In this document: positions 37,831-48,049 of the stretch, piece by piece
Layout of the letters: every line of letters begins with the position of its first letter
Position numbering within the stretch: position 1 is the stretch's first letter
Source of the DNA: Prescottella equi
GTDB lineage: Bacteria; Actinomycetota; Actinomycetes; Mycobacteriales; Mycobacteriaceae
NCBI RefSeq assembly: GCF_002094305.1
Contig: NZ_LWTX01000001.1
Location: 806,001-870,000, forward strand
Direction: 5' to 3'
DNA: 64,000 nt
Program-made: the position numbers and the translations under genes
Notes under the pieces: generated by a model
What the model was told of the DNA's origin: nothing
The model's database searches: none
The model's input: only the letters and a program-made list of their open reading frames with translations

Positions 37831-39155
37831 TCACAGGGTCGCTGCGGCGTCCGGCACCCAGTTCCCGTGGAAGCCGGCGGGAACCCGGCGGGGGAGCGCG
37901 ATCGACGCCTGATCCTCGAGCGTCCGCGCATCGAGGATCCTGAGCTCGGTCGAGTTCTCCGCGAGATTCGTCACCAATCCCATCACCACGCCGTGCCCTC
38001 CGGGGAGTCCGGAGCCTCCGGGTGGAACACGAACTCGCCCACCGCCGATCGGGGGCCGAAATCGCGCATGGCCTGGATGCCGTGGGCGCGATCGGACCGG
38101 ACGAGGCGGTGCTCGCCGGAGAGGTCGTCCGAGCCGACCACGAGCCAGCAGTCGTGATGGAGCGAGGCGGTGTGGCGCTCGTCGAACCGCGGGAACTCGA
38201 CGTTCTCGTCGCCGAGTCGGGTGCGGCGGACGCGGCTGCTGACCAGCGGGTCCAGATGCCAGCGCTCGAGTCGCGGGCGCCCCTCGGACGGACCGGTGCG
38301 GTCGGCGTCGAACACCCGCTCGTGCACGACGAGATCCACGACCACCTTCCCGCCCTCGCTGGCGGCGTTGACCGGGTGAAAGACGTAGCACGGCTCGACG
38401 TCCAACCACATCGGTGTCGGATCACCGCGGCGGGGGACGAGCCCCACACGGGGCGGATAGCGGTGGTCCCAGCGGTACGGGAAGCTCCCGGCGCGGGTCG
38501 CAGGCACGCGGTTCAGGACCGGAGGCGGCAGTCGGACGCGTCCGATCGTGGCACTCAGCGCGAGCGCGGCGAAGGGACGCAGCGGGCGGGCGATGTTGGC
38601 GGTGACGGCGCTGCGAACGTCGAACGTGACCGGCAGGTCGTAGATCACCACGAAGTCAGGGGTGAGCGAGAAGGCGTGCATCATCGGGCTGCCCGGATGG
38701 GCGGTGTAGCCGCCGCGCACCGTGCCGTCGAAGTCGCACACGTCGACCGTGTCAAGGTCGTAGGAGAGTTCGGCACAGGCGACGCCCGCCTCGACCAGGG
38801 CGAGGGTGCGCCCCGCGAAGCCGATGACGTTGGTGTTCGCCGACGGCCCGTGCAGGGGTGAGCGACCGTGCTCCGGGGGAGCGGATCGGTGCAGCGCCCT
38901 CGACGTGACCTCCGAGTCGACCCACCTGTTGCGGTACCACAGCGCGCGTCCACCGCTGATCCGGATGCCGTGCACCATGCCGTCGCCGGTGAACCAGTTG
39001 TACTCGTCCGGACGCACCTGCGCGATCGGGTTGGGGCCGTTGCGCAGATAGCGGCCGTCGAGACACTCCGGGATCGTGCCCCGCACCGGAAGGTCGAACT
39101 CGGTCACCTCGGCGCGCACCGGTGCATACCGTTCGTCGACATAGCTCGCCACCAT
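37831..39155 (-). pseudogene. Carotenoid oxygenase with a single-base frameshift near its C-terminus
   Basis: The main frame (ATG 39155 to TGA at 37983) gives about 390 residues of a carotenoid/stilbene cleavage oxygenase: YLRNGPNP, FTGDGMVHGIRI, TAHPGSPMMHAFS with conserved His ligands, PCYVFHPVNA and HTASLHHDCW. It then reads EGTAW and stops. One frame over, the expected C-terminus continues: EGHGVVMGLVTN, about 50 more residues to 37831, ending with the family's GFHGNWVP and last His. One extra C at about 37994-37996 (GGCAC instead of GGCCAC) would restore one ORF. Loss of the final iron-ligand His should inactivate it. A sequencing error is the main alternative. Confidence 0.85.
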
Positions 39156-39237
39156 GGAATCCCCCCGCAACATCGTCGTTGTCGAGGACAGTAGAGGCAC
39201 GTCGGGATACCCGGGTGGTTTCCGGGCGGATCCGGAA

Positions 39238-39279
39238 CGAGGAAGGCCCCGAACCGATATCGGTTCGGGGCCTTCCTCG
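39238..39279. terminator. Perfect 42-bp palindrome, terminator of the qcr operon
   Basis: Two 21-nt arms with no spacer (39238-39258, 39259-39279): cgaggaaggccccgaaccg leads to the centre gatatc, and the complement follows. It lies 15 bp past the qcrB stop and 82 bp upstream of the oxygenase start, so it probably ends the ctaE-qcrCAB transcript. Confidence 0.85.
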
Positions 39280-39293
39280 TCGGTCTCGGCGAA

Positions 39294-40946
39294 CTAGTGC
39301 GCTTCGCCGTTGCCGTTGCCGGAGCCGTTTCCGCGGATGCGGTCCTGGTACTCCGTGAGCATCTTCAGCTGCTCGTGCTCAGCCTTGTGATCGGCTGCCT
39401 CGAGCGCCTGGCTCTGCTCGACCGGGTCCGGGGTGACCCAGCTACCCGAGCCGGGCTTGCCGGCGGAGCCGAGCTTGTTCATCTTCTTCGGGATCGCAGC
39501 ACCCTGGTACTCCAGCGGAATCGGGTGGCCGTGATCGTCGACCGGGCCGAGCGGCTGGTGGATCTCGACGTACTCACCGTGCGGCAGGCGCTTGATGATG
39601 CCCGTCTCGATGCCGTGCTCGAGCACCGCGCGGTCGCTGCGCTGCAGACCCAGGCAGAACCGGTAGGTGACGTAGTACGCGACCGGAGGCAGGATCACCA
39701 TGCCGATGCGGCCGATCCAGGTCATCGCGTTGAGCGAGATGTCCAGGTGGTAGGCGATGATGTCGTTGATGCACGAGATCGTCAGCACCAGGTAGAACGC
39801 GATGGCCATCGCGCCGATGCCGGTGCGGACCGGGACGTCACGCGGACGCTGCAGCAGGTTGTGGTGCGCGTCGTCCTTCGTGAACTTCTTCTCGATCCAC
39901 GGGTAGGCGATCAGCAGTGCGAACACCAGGCCCATGATCACCGCGACGGCGAACACCGCGGGGACCGTGTACCGGTCGAACAGGTACAGCTCCCATGCCG
40001 GCCACAGACGTGCCAGACCGTCGGTCCACATCATGTAGAAGTCGGGCTGCGAGCCTGCGGAGACCTGCGACGGGTTGTACGGGCCGATGTTCCAGATCGG
40101 GTTGATCTGCAGCAGGCCGCCCATCAGGGCCAGGACACCGAACGTGAACGCGAAGAACGCGCCACCCTTGAGAGCGAACACCGGGAGGATGCGAACGCCG
40201 ACGACGTTCTTCTCGGTGCGGCCGGGGCCGGGGAACTGGGTGTGCTTCTGGTACCAGACCAGCGCCAGGTGGGCGGCGATCAGAGCCAGGATGATGCCGG
40301 GCAGCAGCAGGACGTGCGCGACGTACAGACGCGGGATGATCAGGGTGCCGGGGAAGTCGCCACCGAAGATCAGCCAGTGCAGCCAGGTGCCGGCGACCGG
40401 GACACTCAGGGTGATGCCGGAGAGCGCGGCGCGCAGGCCGGTACCGGAGAGGAGGTCGTCGGGCAGCGAGTAACCGAAGAAGCCCTCGAACATCGCCAGG
40501 ATCAGCAGCAGCGAGCCGATGACCCAGTTCGCCTCACGCGGGCGACGGAACGCGCCGGTGAAGAAGATGCGCAGCAGGTGCACGATGATCGACGCGGCGA
40601 ACATCAGCGCAGCCCAGTGGTGGATCTGGCGGACGAACAGGCCGCCGCGAACCTCGAACGAGATGTCGAGGGTCGTGGCGTAGGCGCGGGACATCTCGAC
40701 GCCGCGGAGCGGCTCGTAGGCGCCGTTGTACGTGACTTCGGCCAGCGACGGGTCGAAGAACAGCGTCAGGTAGACACCCGAGATCAACAGGATGATGAAG
40801 CTGTAGAGCGCGATCTCGCCGAGCATGAACGACCAGTGCGTCGGGAAGACCTTGTTGATCTGCCGCTTCATACCGGCCGCGAGGTGGTAGCGGGAGTCGA
40901 CTCCCTCTGCCTGGGCGGCAACTCTGGATTGAGTGGTAGTGGTCAC
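39294..40946 (-). CDS. qcrB: Cytochrome bc1 complex cytochrome b subunit
   Basis: A 550-residue cytochrome b, longer than classical ones as in mycobacteria. GTG 40946 overlaps the qcrA stop (GTGA) and gives [15 protein letters not shown]; a TTG at 40961 is possible but less likely. Eight or nine transmembrane helices. Haem-ligand region [29 protein letters not shown]-site region [11 protein letters not shown], and [17 protein letters not shown]. The C-terminal extension runs from about residue 430 ([18 protein letters not shown]) to the end. Known target of Q203-type inhibitors in mycobacteria. Last gene of ctaE-qcrC-qcrA-qcrB. Confidence 0.97.
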   Translation of the reverse strand: MTTTTQSRVAAQAEGVDSRYHLAAGMKRQINKVFPTHWSFMLGEIALYSFIILLISGVYLTLFFDPSLAEVTYNGAYEPLRGVEMSRAYATTLDISFEVRGGLFVRQIHHWAALMFAASIIVHLLRIFFTGAFRRPREANWVIGSLLLILAMFEGFFGYSLPDDLLSGTGLRAALSGITLSVPVAGTWLHWLIFGGDFPGTLIIPRLYVAHVLLLPGIILALIAAHLALVWYQKHTQFPGPGRTEKNVVGVRILPVFALKGGAFFAFTFGVLALMGGLLQINPIWNIGPYNPSQVSAGSQPDFYMMWTDGLARLWPAWELYLFDRYTVPAVFAVAVIMGLVFALLIAYPWIEKKFTKDDAHHNLLQRPRDVPVRTGIGAMAIAFYLVLTISCINDIIAYHLDISLNAMTWIGRIGMVILPPVAYYVTYRFCLGLQRSDRAVLEHGIETGIIKRLPHGEYVEIHQPLGPVDDHGHPIPLEYQGAAIPKKMNKLGSAGKPGSGSWVTPDPVEQSQALEAADHKAEHEQLKMLTEYQDRIRGNGSGNGNGEAH

Positions 40947-42079
40947 GGTCGACGCTCCCAAAATGCCGGGCCGAGGGCTTCGATGAAGTCACCGTTGGCG
41001 ACGAGGTAGCCCTCTTCGTTCACTGTAATAGGCAGCTGCGGAAGAGCACGAGCGGCGGGACCGAAAAGCGGCTTGCCGTACTGCAGCGCGTCGAACTGCG
41101 ACTGGTGGCAGGGGCACAGGATTCGGTTGGTCTGCTGCTCGTAGAGCGAGGTGGGGCAGCCGAGGTGGGTGCAGATCTTCGAGTAGGCGAAGTAGTCGCC
41201 GTAGTTGAAGCTCTCCTGGCCCTTGCGCTTGATGACCTTCTGGGTGTCCTCGGTGCGCAGACGGATCAGCATGACCGAGTTGCGGATGCCACGCAGAGCC
41301 TTGAACAGCTCCTCGTCGTTGCCGCGCTCGGACTCACGGAAGGGGAAGACGGTCTCCATGGCGCCGGCGTCGAGATCCTCGGGGCGAACCAGCACGATGT
41401 CGTGCGGACGTCCGGTGTCGCGACGCAGGTAGATGGTCTCGCCCTCGTAGCGCGGGGTCCAGCCGGACACCCACAGCGGCGAGTCGTCGCCCTTGGCCCA
41501 CGGATTCTTGATCATGCCGCCGAGGGGCATGACGGACATGACGCCGATGGCGCCGCCACCGAAGATCAGGCTGCGCTTGATCATCTTGCGGCGGCCGATC
41601 GTCGAGCTGTCGAGCGTGTCGCCGAGCTGCGCGACGAGCGTGCGCTTGTCGACCTCGGCCGAGCCGCCGTCGTGGCGGTCCTGGATCGAGACCTCTTCGG
41701 GGACGAACTTCTTGGTGAACTTCACCGCGCCGACGCCGACACCGAGGATCGCCAGACCCATGGTGAGGCCGATCAGCGGGGTGTACAGGTTGTACGCCGA
41801 GTAGGTGTCCTCACCCGGACCGGCGTACTCCCACGGCCAGAACAGGAAGATCGCGATGAACGCGATCGCCGAGACGCCCGCCAGGATGAACCAGAAGGCA
41901 ACCGAACGCTCTGCGCGCTTCTCGGCCTTCGTGCCCTTGACCGCCCAGCGGTCCTTGCGGAACGCGACATCGACGCCGTCGAGGTTGGTACCGAGCTTGA
42001 CGAGGTCGTCACGGCTCATACGGTCGAGTTCGTCGTCCGTGTACTTCTTCGGCGTATCGCCGCTGCCGGCGTCGCTCAT
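40943..42079 (-). CDS. qcrA: Rieske iron-sulfur subunit of the bc1 complex
   Basis: A 378-residue Rieske protein with three N-terminal hydrophobic segments, the actinobacterial form (about residues 62-82, 102-121 and 175-195). The [2Fe-2S] ligands are in CTHLGC and [12 protein letters not shown] 42079 overlaps the qcrC stop by 4 bp (ATGA). It passes electrons from menaquinol to the dihaem cytochrome QcrC within the supercomplex. The twin-arginine motif [13 protein letters not shown] (near residue 163) before the last helix suggests Tat handling of the cofactor domain. Confidence 0.97.
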   Translation of the reverse strand: MSDAGSGDTPKKYTDDELDRMSRDDLVKLGTNLDGVDVAFRKDRWAVKGTKAEKRAERSVAFWFILAGVSAIAFIAIFLFWPWEYAGPGEDTYSAYNLYTPLIGLTMGLAILGVGVGAVKFTKKFVPEEVSIQDRHDGGSAEVDKRTLVAQLGDTLDSSTIGRRKMIKRSLIFGGGAIGVMSVMPLGGMIKNPWAKGDDSPLWVSGWTPRYEGETIYLRRDTGRPHDIVLVRPEDLDAGAMETVFPFRESERGNDEELFKALRGIRNSVMLIRLRTEDTQKVIKRKGQESFNYGDYFAYSKICTHLGCPTSLYEQQTNRILCPCHQSQFDALQYGKPLFGPAARALPQLPITVNEEGYLVANGDFIEALGPAFWERRP

Positions 42080-42939
42080 GACCTTGCTCCGATCCACAGT
42101 GCTGCACCGACGACAGCGACGATGCCGACGACCCACATCGCGAGACCCTCGGAACCCGGTCCGATTCCACCGAGGCCGTAGCCGCCGGGGTTCTTGTTCT
42201 CGCTGGACTGCTTGACGTAGGCGATGATGTCCTTCTTCTCCTCGAGCGTCAGCTGACGGTCGGAGAACTTGGGCATGTTCTGCGGGCCCGTGACCATGGC
42301 GGCGTAGATCTGCTGCTCGTTGGCCGGGTCCAGAACGGGGGCGTACTTGCCGGACGACAGCGCACCGCCGCGACCGGTGAAGTTGTGGCACGACGCGCAG
42401 TTGAGGCGGAAGAGCTCGCTACCGCGGGCGACGTCGCCGCCACGCAGCGAGGACTGCGCGATCTCGCCGTTCTCGTCGCGGATGACGGTCGGGCCGCCGC
42501 CCTGGGACTGCACGTAGGCGCCGATGGCGTCGGTCTGACGGGCGTCGAACTTGGCCGGCTTACGGGAAGCCTGGGCCTCGTTGCGAGCGGCCGGCATACG
42601 ACCGGACGACACCTGGAAGTACACGGCTGCCTCGCCGACACCGATGAGGCTGGGGCCGCGGTCCTGGACACCCTGCAGGTTCGCGCCGTGGCACGTGATG
42701 CAGGAGGTGTCGTAGAGCTGCTTGCCCTCGCGGATCAGCGCGGCGGAATCGTCGCTCGCGGTGGCGACCTGCGGTGCAGGCGTCAGTGCGGAGGCGAGGA
42801 ATCCGGCGCTCACGAGACCCATCATCAGGATCAACGCGCCGGTGACGCGCCGGCGCAGCTTGCGCTGGCGGCGCGCCTTGGCGGCGGTGGTGCGGTCGGG
42901 CATGTCACCCTCGATTGCGGGAGGGGGGGATGAACTCAT
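42076..42939 (-). CDS. qcrC: Dihaem cytochrome c subunit of the bc1 complex
   Basis: A 287-residue dihaem cytochrome c. Two CXXCH motifs: [11 protein letters not shown] (first domain) and [12 protein letters not shown] (second). An N-terminal hydrophobic segment ([17 protein letters not shown]) and a C-terminal anchor ([18 protein letters not shown]) place both haem domains outside the membrane. It replaces both cytochrome c1 and soluble cytochrome c in actinobacteria. ATG 42939 is used; an internal ATG at residue 13 ([12 protein letters not shown]) is also possible. It lies 63 bp after ctaE. Confidence 0.96.
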   Translation of the reverse strand: MSSSPPPAIEGDMPDRTTAAKARRQRKLRRRVTGALILMMGLVSAGFLASALTPAPQVATASDDSAALIREGKQLYDTSCITCHGANLQGVQDRGPSLIGVGEAAVYFQVSSGRMPAARNEAQASRKPAKFDARQTDAIGAYVQSQGGGPTVIRDENGEIAQSSLRGGDVARGSELFRLNCASCHNFTGRGGALSSGKYAPVLDPANEQQIYAAMVTGPQNMPKFSDRQLTLEEKKDIIAYVKQSSENKNPGGYGLGGIGPGSEGLAMWVVGIVAVVGAALWIGARS

Positions 42940-43002
42940 CTGTATCCCTTTGGTATGTCGGGACGACTGAAGCGTCAGGGGGCTGCCTGGTCGTTCAGCT
43001 GG

Positions 43003-43614
43003 CTAACGGATGAAATAAATCGTGGCGAACAGGCCGATCCACACAATGTCGACGAAGTGCCAGTAGTACGAAACGACGATCGCCGCAGTGGCCTGTGCAG
43101 GCGTGAACTTGCTGACCTTGGTGCGGACGATCAAGAAGACGAACGCGATCAGACCGCCGATGACGTGCAGGCCGTGGAAGCCGGTCGTCATGTAGAAGAC
43201 CGATCCGTACACACTGCTCGAGATCGTCGTTCCCTCGTGCACCAGGTGGTAGTACTCGTAACCCTGGCCGAGCACGAAGAACGTGCCCATGGCAAGAGTC
43301 ACCAGGTACCAACGCCGGAGACCGAAGACGTCACCCTTTTCTGCCGCGAAGACACCCATCTGGCAGGTGAAGGAAGACGCAATCAGCACCAGCGTGACCG
43401 GCACGGCCAACGTGAGGTTCAGCTCCGTCGGCTCCGGTGGCCAGTTCCCATTCGCCTGTGCTCGTGCAACGAAATACATGGCGAAGAGCCCTGCGAAGAA
43501 CATGAGCTCGCTTGACAACCACACGATGGTGCCGACGCTGACCATGTTTGGCCGGTTCAGCGAGTGCACGCGCTGGGTGATTGCCGATCCTGAAGTCCCT
43601 ACTGCGCTCGTCAC
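43003..43614 (-). CDS. ctaE: Cytochrome c oxidase subunit III
   Basis: A 203-residue subunit III with five hydrophobic helices. The GTG at 43614 gives [20 protein letters not shown], the same N-terminus and length as mycobacterial CtaE; the longer frame to 44088 is antisense to other sequence. Landmarks: [50 protein letters not shown] and [17 protein letters not shown]. First gene of the ctaE-qcrCAB operon. The catalytic subunit CtaD is not in the window. Confidence 0.97.
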   Translation of the reverse strand: MTSAVGTSGSAITQRVHSLNRPNMVSVGTIVWLSSELMFFAGLFAMYFVARAQANGNWPPEPTELNLTLAVPVTLVLIASSFTCQMGVFAAEKGDVFGLRRWYLVTLAMGTFFVLGQGYEYYHLVHEGTTISSSVYGSVFYMTTGFHGLHVIGGLIAFVFLIVRTKVSKFTPAQATAAIVVSYYWHFVDIVWIGLFATIYFIR

Positions 43615-43740
43615 GCTGAGAAGTATGACGCTTCGTCGTAAAGGAAAGCCACCCGGGTCCGGTGTCGGCGCGTCGGCCCACGTCAGAGGCCATTCCTCGG
43701 CGGTCCCGGCGGGCGTCGGTGGACGTGACAAAGTAGGCAC

Positions 43741-44184
43741 ATGGAACTCAGGAGCGGTGTCGCTCGTTGGTTTGGCGGATTTCTGTCCAGGCGCTCGCCC
43801 GCGGCCCTCGATCGAACGCGCGAGGACCTCGTGGTGGTGGTGTCCGGCTTCGACGACGTCGAGGCGTGCTCGACCACCCTCGAACGTGGCGCTGCGGGCG
43901 CGCCGGCATGGGTGCCCGATGCCCAGGCCGTGCTCCGGCATCACCTCCGTCTGCCGTCGGATCGGGTGCAGGAGGCGGTGGACGTAGCGGGTCAGGACGA
44001 CTACGCGCTCGCGGACGAACCCGTGGTGGACGCGGACGGGGTCGCGACGGTGCTCCTCGAGCGGGTGCAGCTTCTCGACGCCCTGCACTGCTCCCAGGAG
44101 CGGTCGCGGATGGCCGGCCTGGCCCAGCGGCTCGGGGGCACCGCGCTGGGCTGGGAGGGGCTGCAGCCGCCGTCCGCGGGGTGA
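43741..44184 (+). CDS. Hypothetical protein upstream of trpD
   Basis: A 147-residue acidic protein starting at ATG 43741, divergent from ctaE (126 bp apart). It has a strand ([11 protein letters not shown]), a cysteine near residue 44, and helical stretches ([25 protein letters not shown]). No signal peptide, membrane segment or family was recognised. Codon use is consistent with coding and it fills the gap before trpD, but no strong ribosome-binding site is evident. Confidence 0.6.
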   Translation: MELRSGVARWFGGFLSRRSPAALDRTREDLVVVVSGFDDVEACSTTLERGAAGAPAWVPDAQAVLRHHLRLPSDRVQEAVDVAGQDDYALADEPVVDADGVATVLLERVQLLDALHCSQERSRMAGLAQRLGGTALGWEGLQPPSAG

Positions 44185-44263
44185 GCTCGGACGGGCGCAC
44201 TAAGCTGCGGAACGTCAAATCTCCGCCCGACCGGTTGGTGGGCGTACAGCAGAAGGGGTCGTC

Positions 44264-45355
44264 ATGGTGCGGCAGTCGGCAGCGCAGGCAGTGAATCGAG
44301 TGGCGGGCGCGGCCGACCGGACCTGGCCGGCGATTCTCGGGGCCCTCACCGACGGCAGGAATCTCACCGCCGACGACGCCGCATGGGCGATGGACGAGAT
44401 CATGTCCGACAACGCCACCTCCGCGCAGATCGCCGCGTTCGGTGTCGCCCTGAAGATGAAAGGTGCGACGCCGCCCGAACTGCGCGGCCTCGCGGACGCG
44501 ATGCTCGGCCACGCCCGGAGCGTGCCGGTCTCGCCGGACGTGGTCGACGTGGTCGGTACCGGCGGTGACCGCTCCAACACGGTGAACATCTCCACGATGG
44601 CGTCGGTCGTGGTGGCGGCGGCGGGTGTCCGGGTCGTCAAGCACGGCAACCGTGCCGCCTCCTCCAAGAGCGGTGGCGCCGACGTCCTCGAGGCGCTGGG
44701 CGTGCACATCAATCTCGGCGCTCAGGAGGTCGCGCGCTGCGTCGAGGAGGTGGGGATCGGGTTCTGCTTCGCGCCGGTGTTCCACCCGGCACTGCGCTTC
44801 GCGGGAGCGCCCCGCAAGGAGATCGGCATCCCGACGGTGTTCAACGTCCTCGGGCCGCTGACGAACCCTGCCCGCCCGCGCGCCGGACTGATCGGCTGCG
44901 CCTTCGAGGATCTCATCGAGGTGGTCGCCGGGGTGCTCGCGGAGCGCGGCAACTCGGCGCTGGTGGTGCGCGGTGACGACGGACTCGACGAACTCACCAC
45001 GTCGACGACGTCGGTGGTGCACGTGGTCTCGGGTGGCACCGTGCGCACCCGGAAGCTGGATCCGACGGATCTGGGTATCGCGCGGGTGCCGCTGGATGCG
45101 CTGCGTGGGGGCGACGCCCAGGCCAACGCGGTGGTCGCGCGCGGTGTGTTCGCCGGCGACGAGGGGCCGGTCCGCGACGCGGTGCTGCTGAATGCGGCCG
45201 GTGCGCTCGCCGCGTTCGACGGCGTCGGCGACAGCCTCGAGGAATCGCTGGCCGCAGGTCTCGAGAAGGCGGCCCGGGCAATCGATTCGGGTACCGCCGC
45301 GACGGTGCTCGAGCGGTGGGCGGCGCTCACCACGGAACTGGCCGCCCACCACTAG
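44264..45355 (+). CDS. trpD: Anthranilate phosphoribosyltransferase
   Basis: A 363-residue enzyme catalysing the second step of tryptophan synthesis, from anthranilate and PRPP. Landmarks: [20 protein letters not shown] (PRPP-binding), [52 protein letters not shown] and [14 protein letters not shown] 44264. No other trp gene is adjacent, as in mycobacteria where trpD is separate (Rv2192c). It converges on the Lrp-type gene with only 14 bp between stops. Confidence 0.96.
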   Translation: MVRQSAAQAVNRVAGAADRTWPAILGALTDGRNLTADDAAWAMDEIMSDNATSAQIAAFGVALKMKGATPPELRGLADAMLGHARSVPVSPDVVDVVGTGGDRSNTVNISTMASVVVAAAGVRVVKHGNRAASSKSGGADVLEALGVHINLGAQEVARCVEEVGIGFCFAPVFHPALRFAGAPRKEIGIPTVFNVLGPLTNPARPRAGLIGCAFEDLIEVVAGVLAERGNSALVVRGDDGLDELTTSTTSVVHVVSGGTVRTRKLDPTDLGIARVPLDALRGGDAQANAVVARGVFAGDEGPVRDAVLLNAAGALAAFDGVGDSLEESLAAGLEKAARAIDSGTAATVLERWAALTTELAAHH

Positions 45356-45369
45356 ACGCGCGGGGCCGC

Positions 45370-45645
45370 CTACTCGCCGAGCGAGAAGGCGGCCTCGATG
45401 TCCGCGCTGGAGTACGACTGGAACGCGATGTGCGTCGCGGTCTTGGTCACGCCGCGCACCTTGTTGATGCGCTCGGTCACGACCTCGGCGATCTGGGCGT
45501 GGTCGCGCACCTTGACGATCGCGATCAGATCGACGTCGCCGGCGCACGAGTAGACCTCGGAGACTCCGCCCAGGTCGGCGACCGCCTGTGCAGTCTCGGG
45601 GATCCGGTCGGCCTCGGCGTGGATCATGACGATCGCGTTGATCAT
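45370..45645 (-). CDS. Lrp/AsnC ligand-binding (RAM) domain protein
   Basis: A 91-residue stand-alone RAM/AsnC effector domain: MINAIVMIHAEADRIPETAQ..VSEVYSCAGDVDLIAIVKVRDHAQIAEVV..RINKVRGVTKTATHIAFQSY. It has the beta-alpha-beta-beta-alpha-beta pattern and Gly-x-x-D of Lrp-type effector domains, but no helix-turn-helix. Such proteins may dimerise with or modulate full-length Lrp regulators or bind amino acids. It lies just after the exonuclease gene (9 bp), on the same strand, and converges on trpD. Confidence 0.88.
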   Translation of the reverse strand: MINAIVMIHAEADRIPETAQAVADLGGVSEVYSCAGDVDLIAIVKVRDHAQIAEVVTERINKVRGVTKTATHIAFQSYSSADIEAAFSLGE

Positions 45646-45654
45646 GGCGCTCCT

Positions 45655-47388
45655 TCAGCTGTGCTGTCGTTCGACAGACACAGTAGGCGCTCGGGCTGTC
45701 CGGGCGAGCGTGCACCAGTCCTCCCAGGATCCGGCGCCGTGTGCGGGCTCGCACCAGCCGTGGCTGGTCCGGACGATCCGCACACCGTCGGCGTCGAGCC
45801 AGCGCGCGATGACTGCTAGCTCCTCGGGTGAGGCGCCCCGCAGTGGCACCGGATCGGGGAGGACCGTCTCCGCCGATGCGACCAGTGCCTCGACCACCGG
45901 CATCGGCGCGACGCCACGCCTCGAGACACCCGCGGACGCGAGGCGTCCGGCCCGGATGACGGCGAACTCCCAACCGCCCTCCGGAGCCGGCCGGGCGGCG
46001 ACCAGTTCGTCGACGGCGGCCAGCGCGGCGAGCCGTTGCACACGGCGCAGGGCGAGGCCGAGGATCGCCACGCGGTCCCGCAGACGGGCCGCGCTCTCGA
46101 ACAACTCGGCGGCGGCGAGTTCCTCGATGCGAGCGCGCGCACGCCGCAGCGGCGCGTCGTCCTCGCCCCGGATCAGCGCCCGTGCCGTCTCGGGCGCGAC
46201 GCGGTAGCCCTCCTCGTCGTCGGCGATCGCAGGACAACCTCCGATGTCCCGCGGCGGGCACTTCGGTCCGTGCCGCTGCCCCTTCCCGGTCCGCGTCGTA
46301 CAGGTCCGCAGCCCACAGAACTCCGCCACCGTCGCGGCGGCGTCCGTGGCGTCCGTCCGGGACCGGAAGGGGCCCAGGGCGTCTGCGGTGGGCGTACGGA
46401 CCACGGAGAGGCGCGGAAAAGCCTCGTCGGTCAGCGTGACCCACCAGCCGCGCATCGGGAACTTGGAGCGCCGGTTGTACGGCGGCACGTGCGCGCTCAG
46501 CAGTCGCAACTCGCGCACCCCCGCCTCGAGCGGATGCGCGCACTCGACGTGGTCGACCCGGGTCGCGAGCGCGACCATCTCCTTCATCCGTCCGCGAGTC
46601 TCGGATCCGGTGAAGTAGTTGCGCACGCGTCGTCGCAGATCCGACGCGGTCCCCACGTAGAGCACCTCGTCCGACGGCCCGCGGAACAGGTACACGCCCG
46701 GCGACCGCGGAAGGTGGCTCGCCAGGGTGCGTTTGGCGCGTTGTTCCGACGACACGCGCGGGAGGTAGTCGAGAAGTTCCGGCAGGCTGTGCACGCCCTG
46801 GTTGCCGACCCGCCCGATGAGCGCGTGCAATACGTCGACGGTGGCCCGGGCGTCGTCGAGCGCCCGGTGCGTCGGTGTGGTGTCCGCCCCCAGCAGCGCC
46901 GCGAGCGCCGACAGTTTGACCGAGGGCGCCTCGTCACGGCCCAGGACTCGGCGCGCGAGCTTCACGGTGCACAGCACCTGGAACTTGGGCCACGGCAGAC
47001 CCTGTCGGGCGGCTGCCGCCTTGAGGAACCCGACGTCGAAGCCGGCGTTGTGCGCGACGAGTACTGCACCACCGGCGAACTCGAGGAAGGCCGGGAGCAC
47101 CGTGTCGATCCGCGGCGCGGTGCGCACCATCGCCGTCGTGATCCCGGTGAGTTCGACGATGTACGGCGGAATCGCGCGGCCGGGATCGACGAGGGTGCCG
47201 AGCTCCCCGAGCACCTCGCCGCCACGCACCTTCACGGCCCCGATCTCGGTGATCGCGTCGGACTCCGAGCTTCCGCCGGTGGTCTCGAGGTCGACGACGA
47301 CGAAGGTCGTCTCGCGCAGGGGGGTGTCGAGTTCGTCGAAAGTCAGTTGGAGGCCGTCGGCGGTTCGGGCGTTCGGCGATCTGCTCAC
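45655..47388 (-). CDS. DEDDh exonuclease fused to UvrC-like GIY-YIG nuclease
   Basis: A 577-residue protein. GTG 47388 was used; farther upstream is arginine-rich non-coding-like sequence. Residues about 25-190 form a DnaQ/epsilon-like 3'-5' exonuclease ([36 protein letters not shown]). Residues about 230-310 form a GIY-YIG domain ([29 protein letters not shown]). After this come a CXC-rich stretch ([20 protein letters not shown]) and a UVR-like helical part ([24 protein letters not shown]). The C-terminal UvrC RNase H-like nuclease is absent. It corresponds to Rv2191-type proteins, likely in DNA repair, distinct from UvrC. Confidence 0.9.
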   Translation of the reverse strand: MSRSPNARTADGLQLTFDELDTPLRETTFVVVDLETTGGSSESDAITEIGAVKVRGGEVLGELGTLVDPGRAIPPYIVELTGITTAMVRTAPRIDTVLPAFLEFAGGAVLVAHNAGFDVGFLKAAAARQGLPWPKFQVLCTVKLARRVLGRDEAPSVKLSALAALLGADTTPTHRALDDARATVDVLHALIGRVGNQGVHSLPELLDYLPRVSSEQRAKRTLASHLPRSPGVYLFRGPSDEVLYVGTASDLRRRVRNYFTGSETRGRMKEMVALATRVDHVECAHPLEAGVRELRLLSAHVPPYNRRSKFPMRGWWVTLTDEAFPRLSVVRTPTADALGPFRSRTDATDAAATVAEFCGLRTCTTRTGKGQRHGPKCPPRDIGGCPAIADDEEGYRVAPETARALIRGEDDAPLRRARARIEELAAAELFESAARLRDRVAILGLALRRVQRLAALAAVDELVAARPAPEGGWEFAVIRAGRLASAGVSRRGVAPMPVVEALVASAETVLPDPVPLRGASPEELAVIARWLDADGVRIVRTSHGWCEPAHGAGSWEDWCTLARTARAPTVSVERQHS

Positions 47389-47813
47389 GACCGCAGACCT
47401 TAGAGAGCCCCTCCGACAACGGCTCCGGTAGCGCGTCGGACCCGTCCGCGGGAGTGGAGAGACGAGGATCACACCTGCCGTTCTCGGCGCCCGGATCGCA
47501 TCGTGTGCGATCGCTGTTGGGCGAGTTCGGTTTCAGGCCGTCGCGGCGTGGTCGTGACGGACGCGGGCGGGCCGGGGTGTGGTCTTCGGCGGCGCCCGTG
47601 GATCTCGCGCTGACCAGTGGCGACCGGCGGTTCGTCGCTCGTCGCGCGCGTTCGCCGCCGCCGCGTGGGGGAAGCGGGGTGAACGCCCTGTGTGAGCGGA
47701 ACCGAACTGGTTGTTATCCGTCCGTGATGTTGGGGCCGGGAGGATGCCTCGAACCCCGGCCAAACGATTGAAAAGTGCGGATTCGGCGCGTCCGGGTCGA
47801 CACGGAGGATGCG
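47389..47813. other. 425-bp region with no supported gene
   Basis: A small plus-strand open frame (47454-47771) is present but Arg/Pro-rich, without a ribosome-binding site or recognisable domain; it looks non-coding. The region then drops in GC toward 47760-47820. It presumably holds the divergent promoters of the exonuclease gene and the c-di-AMP-regulated hydrolase. Confidence 0.5.
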
Positions 47814-47843
47814 CTTTCGTAATCTTCTCGAGACCTAGCGGAG
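47814..47843 (+). promoter_or_regulatory. Shared 30-nt element upstream of NlpC/P60 gene, copy 1
   Basis: This 30-mer matches that at 48806-48835 at 23 of 30 positions with no gaps; shared parts include ctt-cgtaa and tcgagac, then cggag. It lies about 52 bp upstream of the riboswitch start. The conservation and position suggest a promoter-proximal site, for example for a cell-wall regulator such as MtrA, which controls NlpC/P60 hydrolases in relatives. The regulator is inferred. Confidence 0.5.
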
Positions 47844-47894
47844 TCTTGCCGTCCCACCCGGAACGGCATCGCTGGGCCCGCCTAATCGAAACCT

Positions 47895-48030
47895 CATGGA
47901 GGGGACGTGCCGGGAACCCAAGTTTCCTTTGGGGTGAATCCCGTCGAAGCCGCGTGTGCGGTGTCGACGGGTAGGGCTGATCTTCCCAGCCCGAACCCGT
48001 CAGCTAACTCGGTCGGCGGACGAACGGAAG
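47895..48030 (+). ncRNA. c-di-AMP riboswitch (ydaO-yuaA class)
   Basis: Conserved blocks in order: ggggacgtgccgggaaccca, then tttggggtgaatcccg (GGGTGAATCC-like), a variable stem (cgaagccgcgtgtgcggtgtcg), then gggtagggctgatcttccc, agcccgaacccgtcagctaa, and a closing stem ggtcggcggacgaacggaag. These are the hallmarks of ydaO RNAs, which bind c-di-AMP and often precede Rpf and NlpC/P60 genes in actinobacteria. It ends about 20 nt before the GTG start of the hydrolase. Boundaries are approximate. Confidence 0.87.
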
Positions 48031-48049
48031 AAACGGAGTTACCTTTCTC

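Noticed and set aside
37983-38012. Programmed frameshift in the carotenoid oxygenase
   Set aside because: No slippery heptamer or stimulatory structure at the junction; a single-base loss is simpler.
47454-47771. Small plus-strand open frame before the riboswitch
   Set aside because: No ribosome-binding site, Arg/Pro-rich, no similarity recognised; more likely upstream non-coding DNA.
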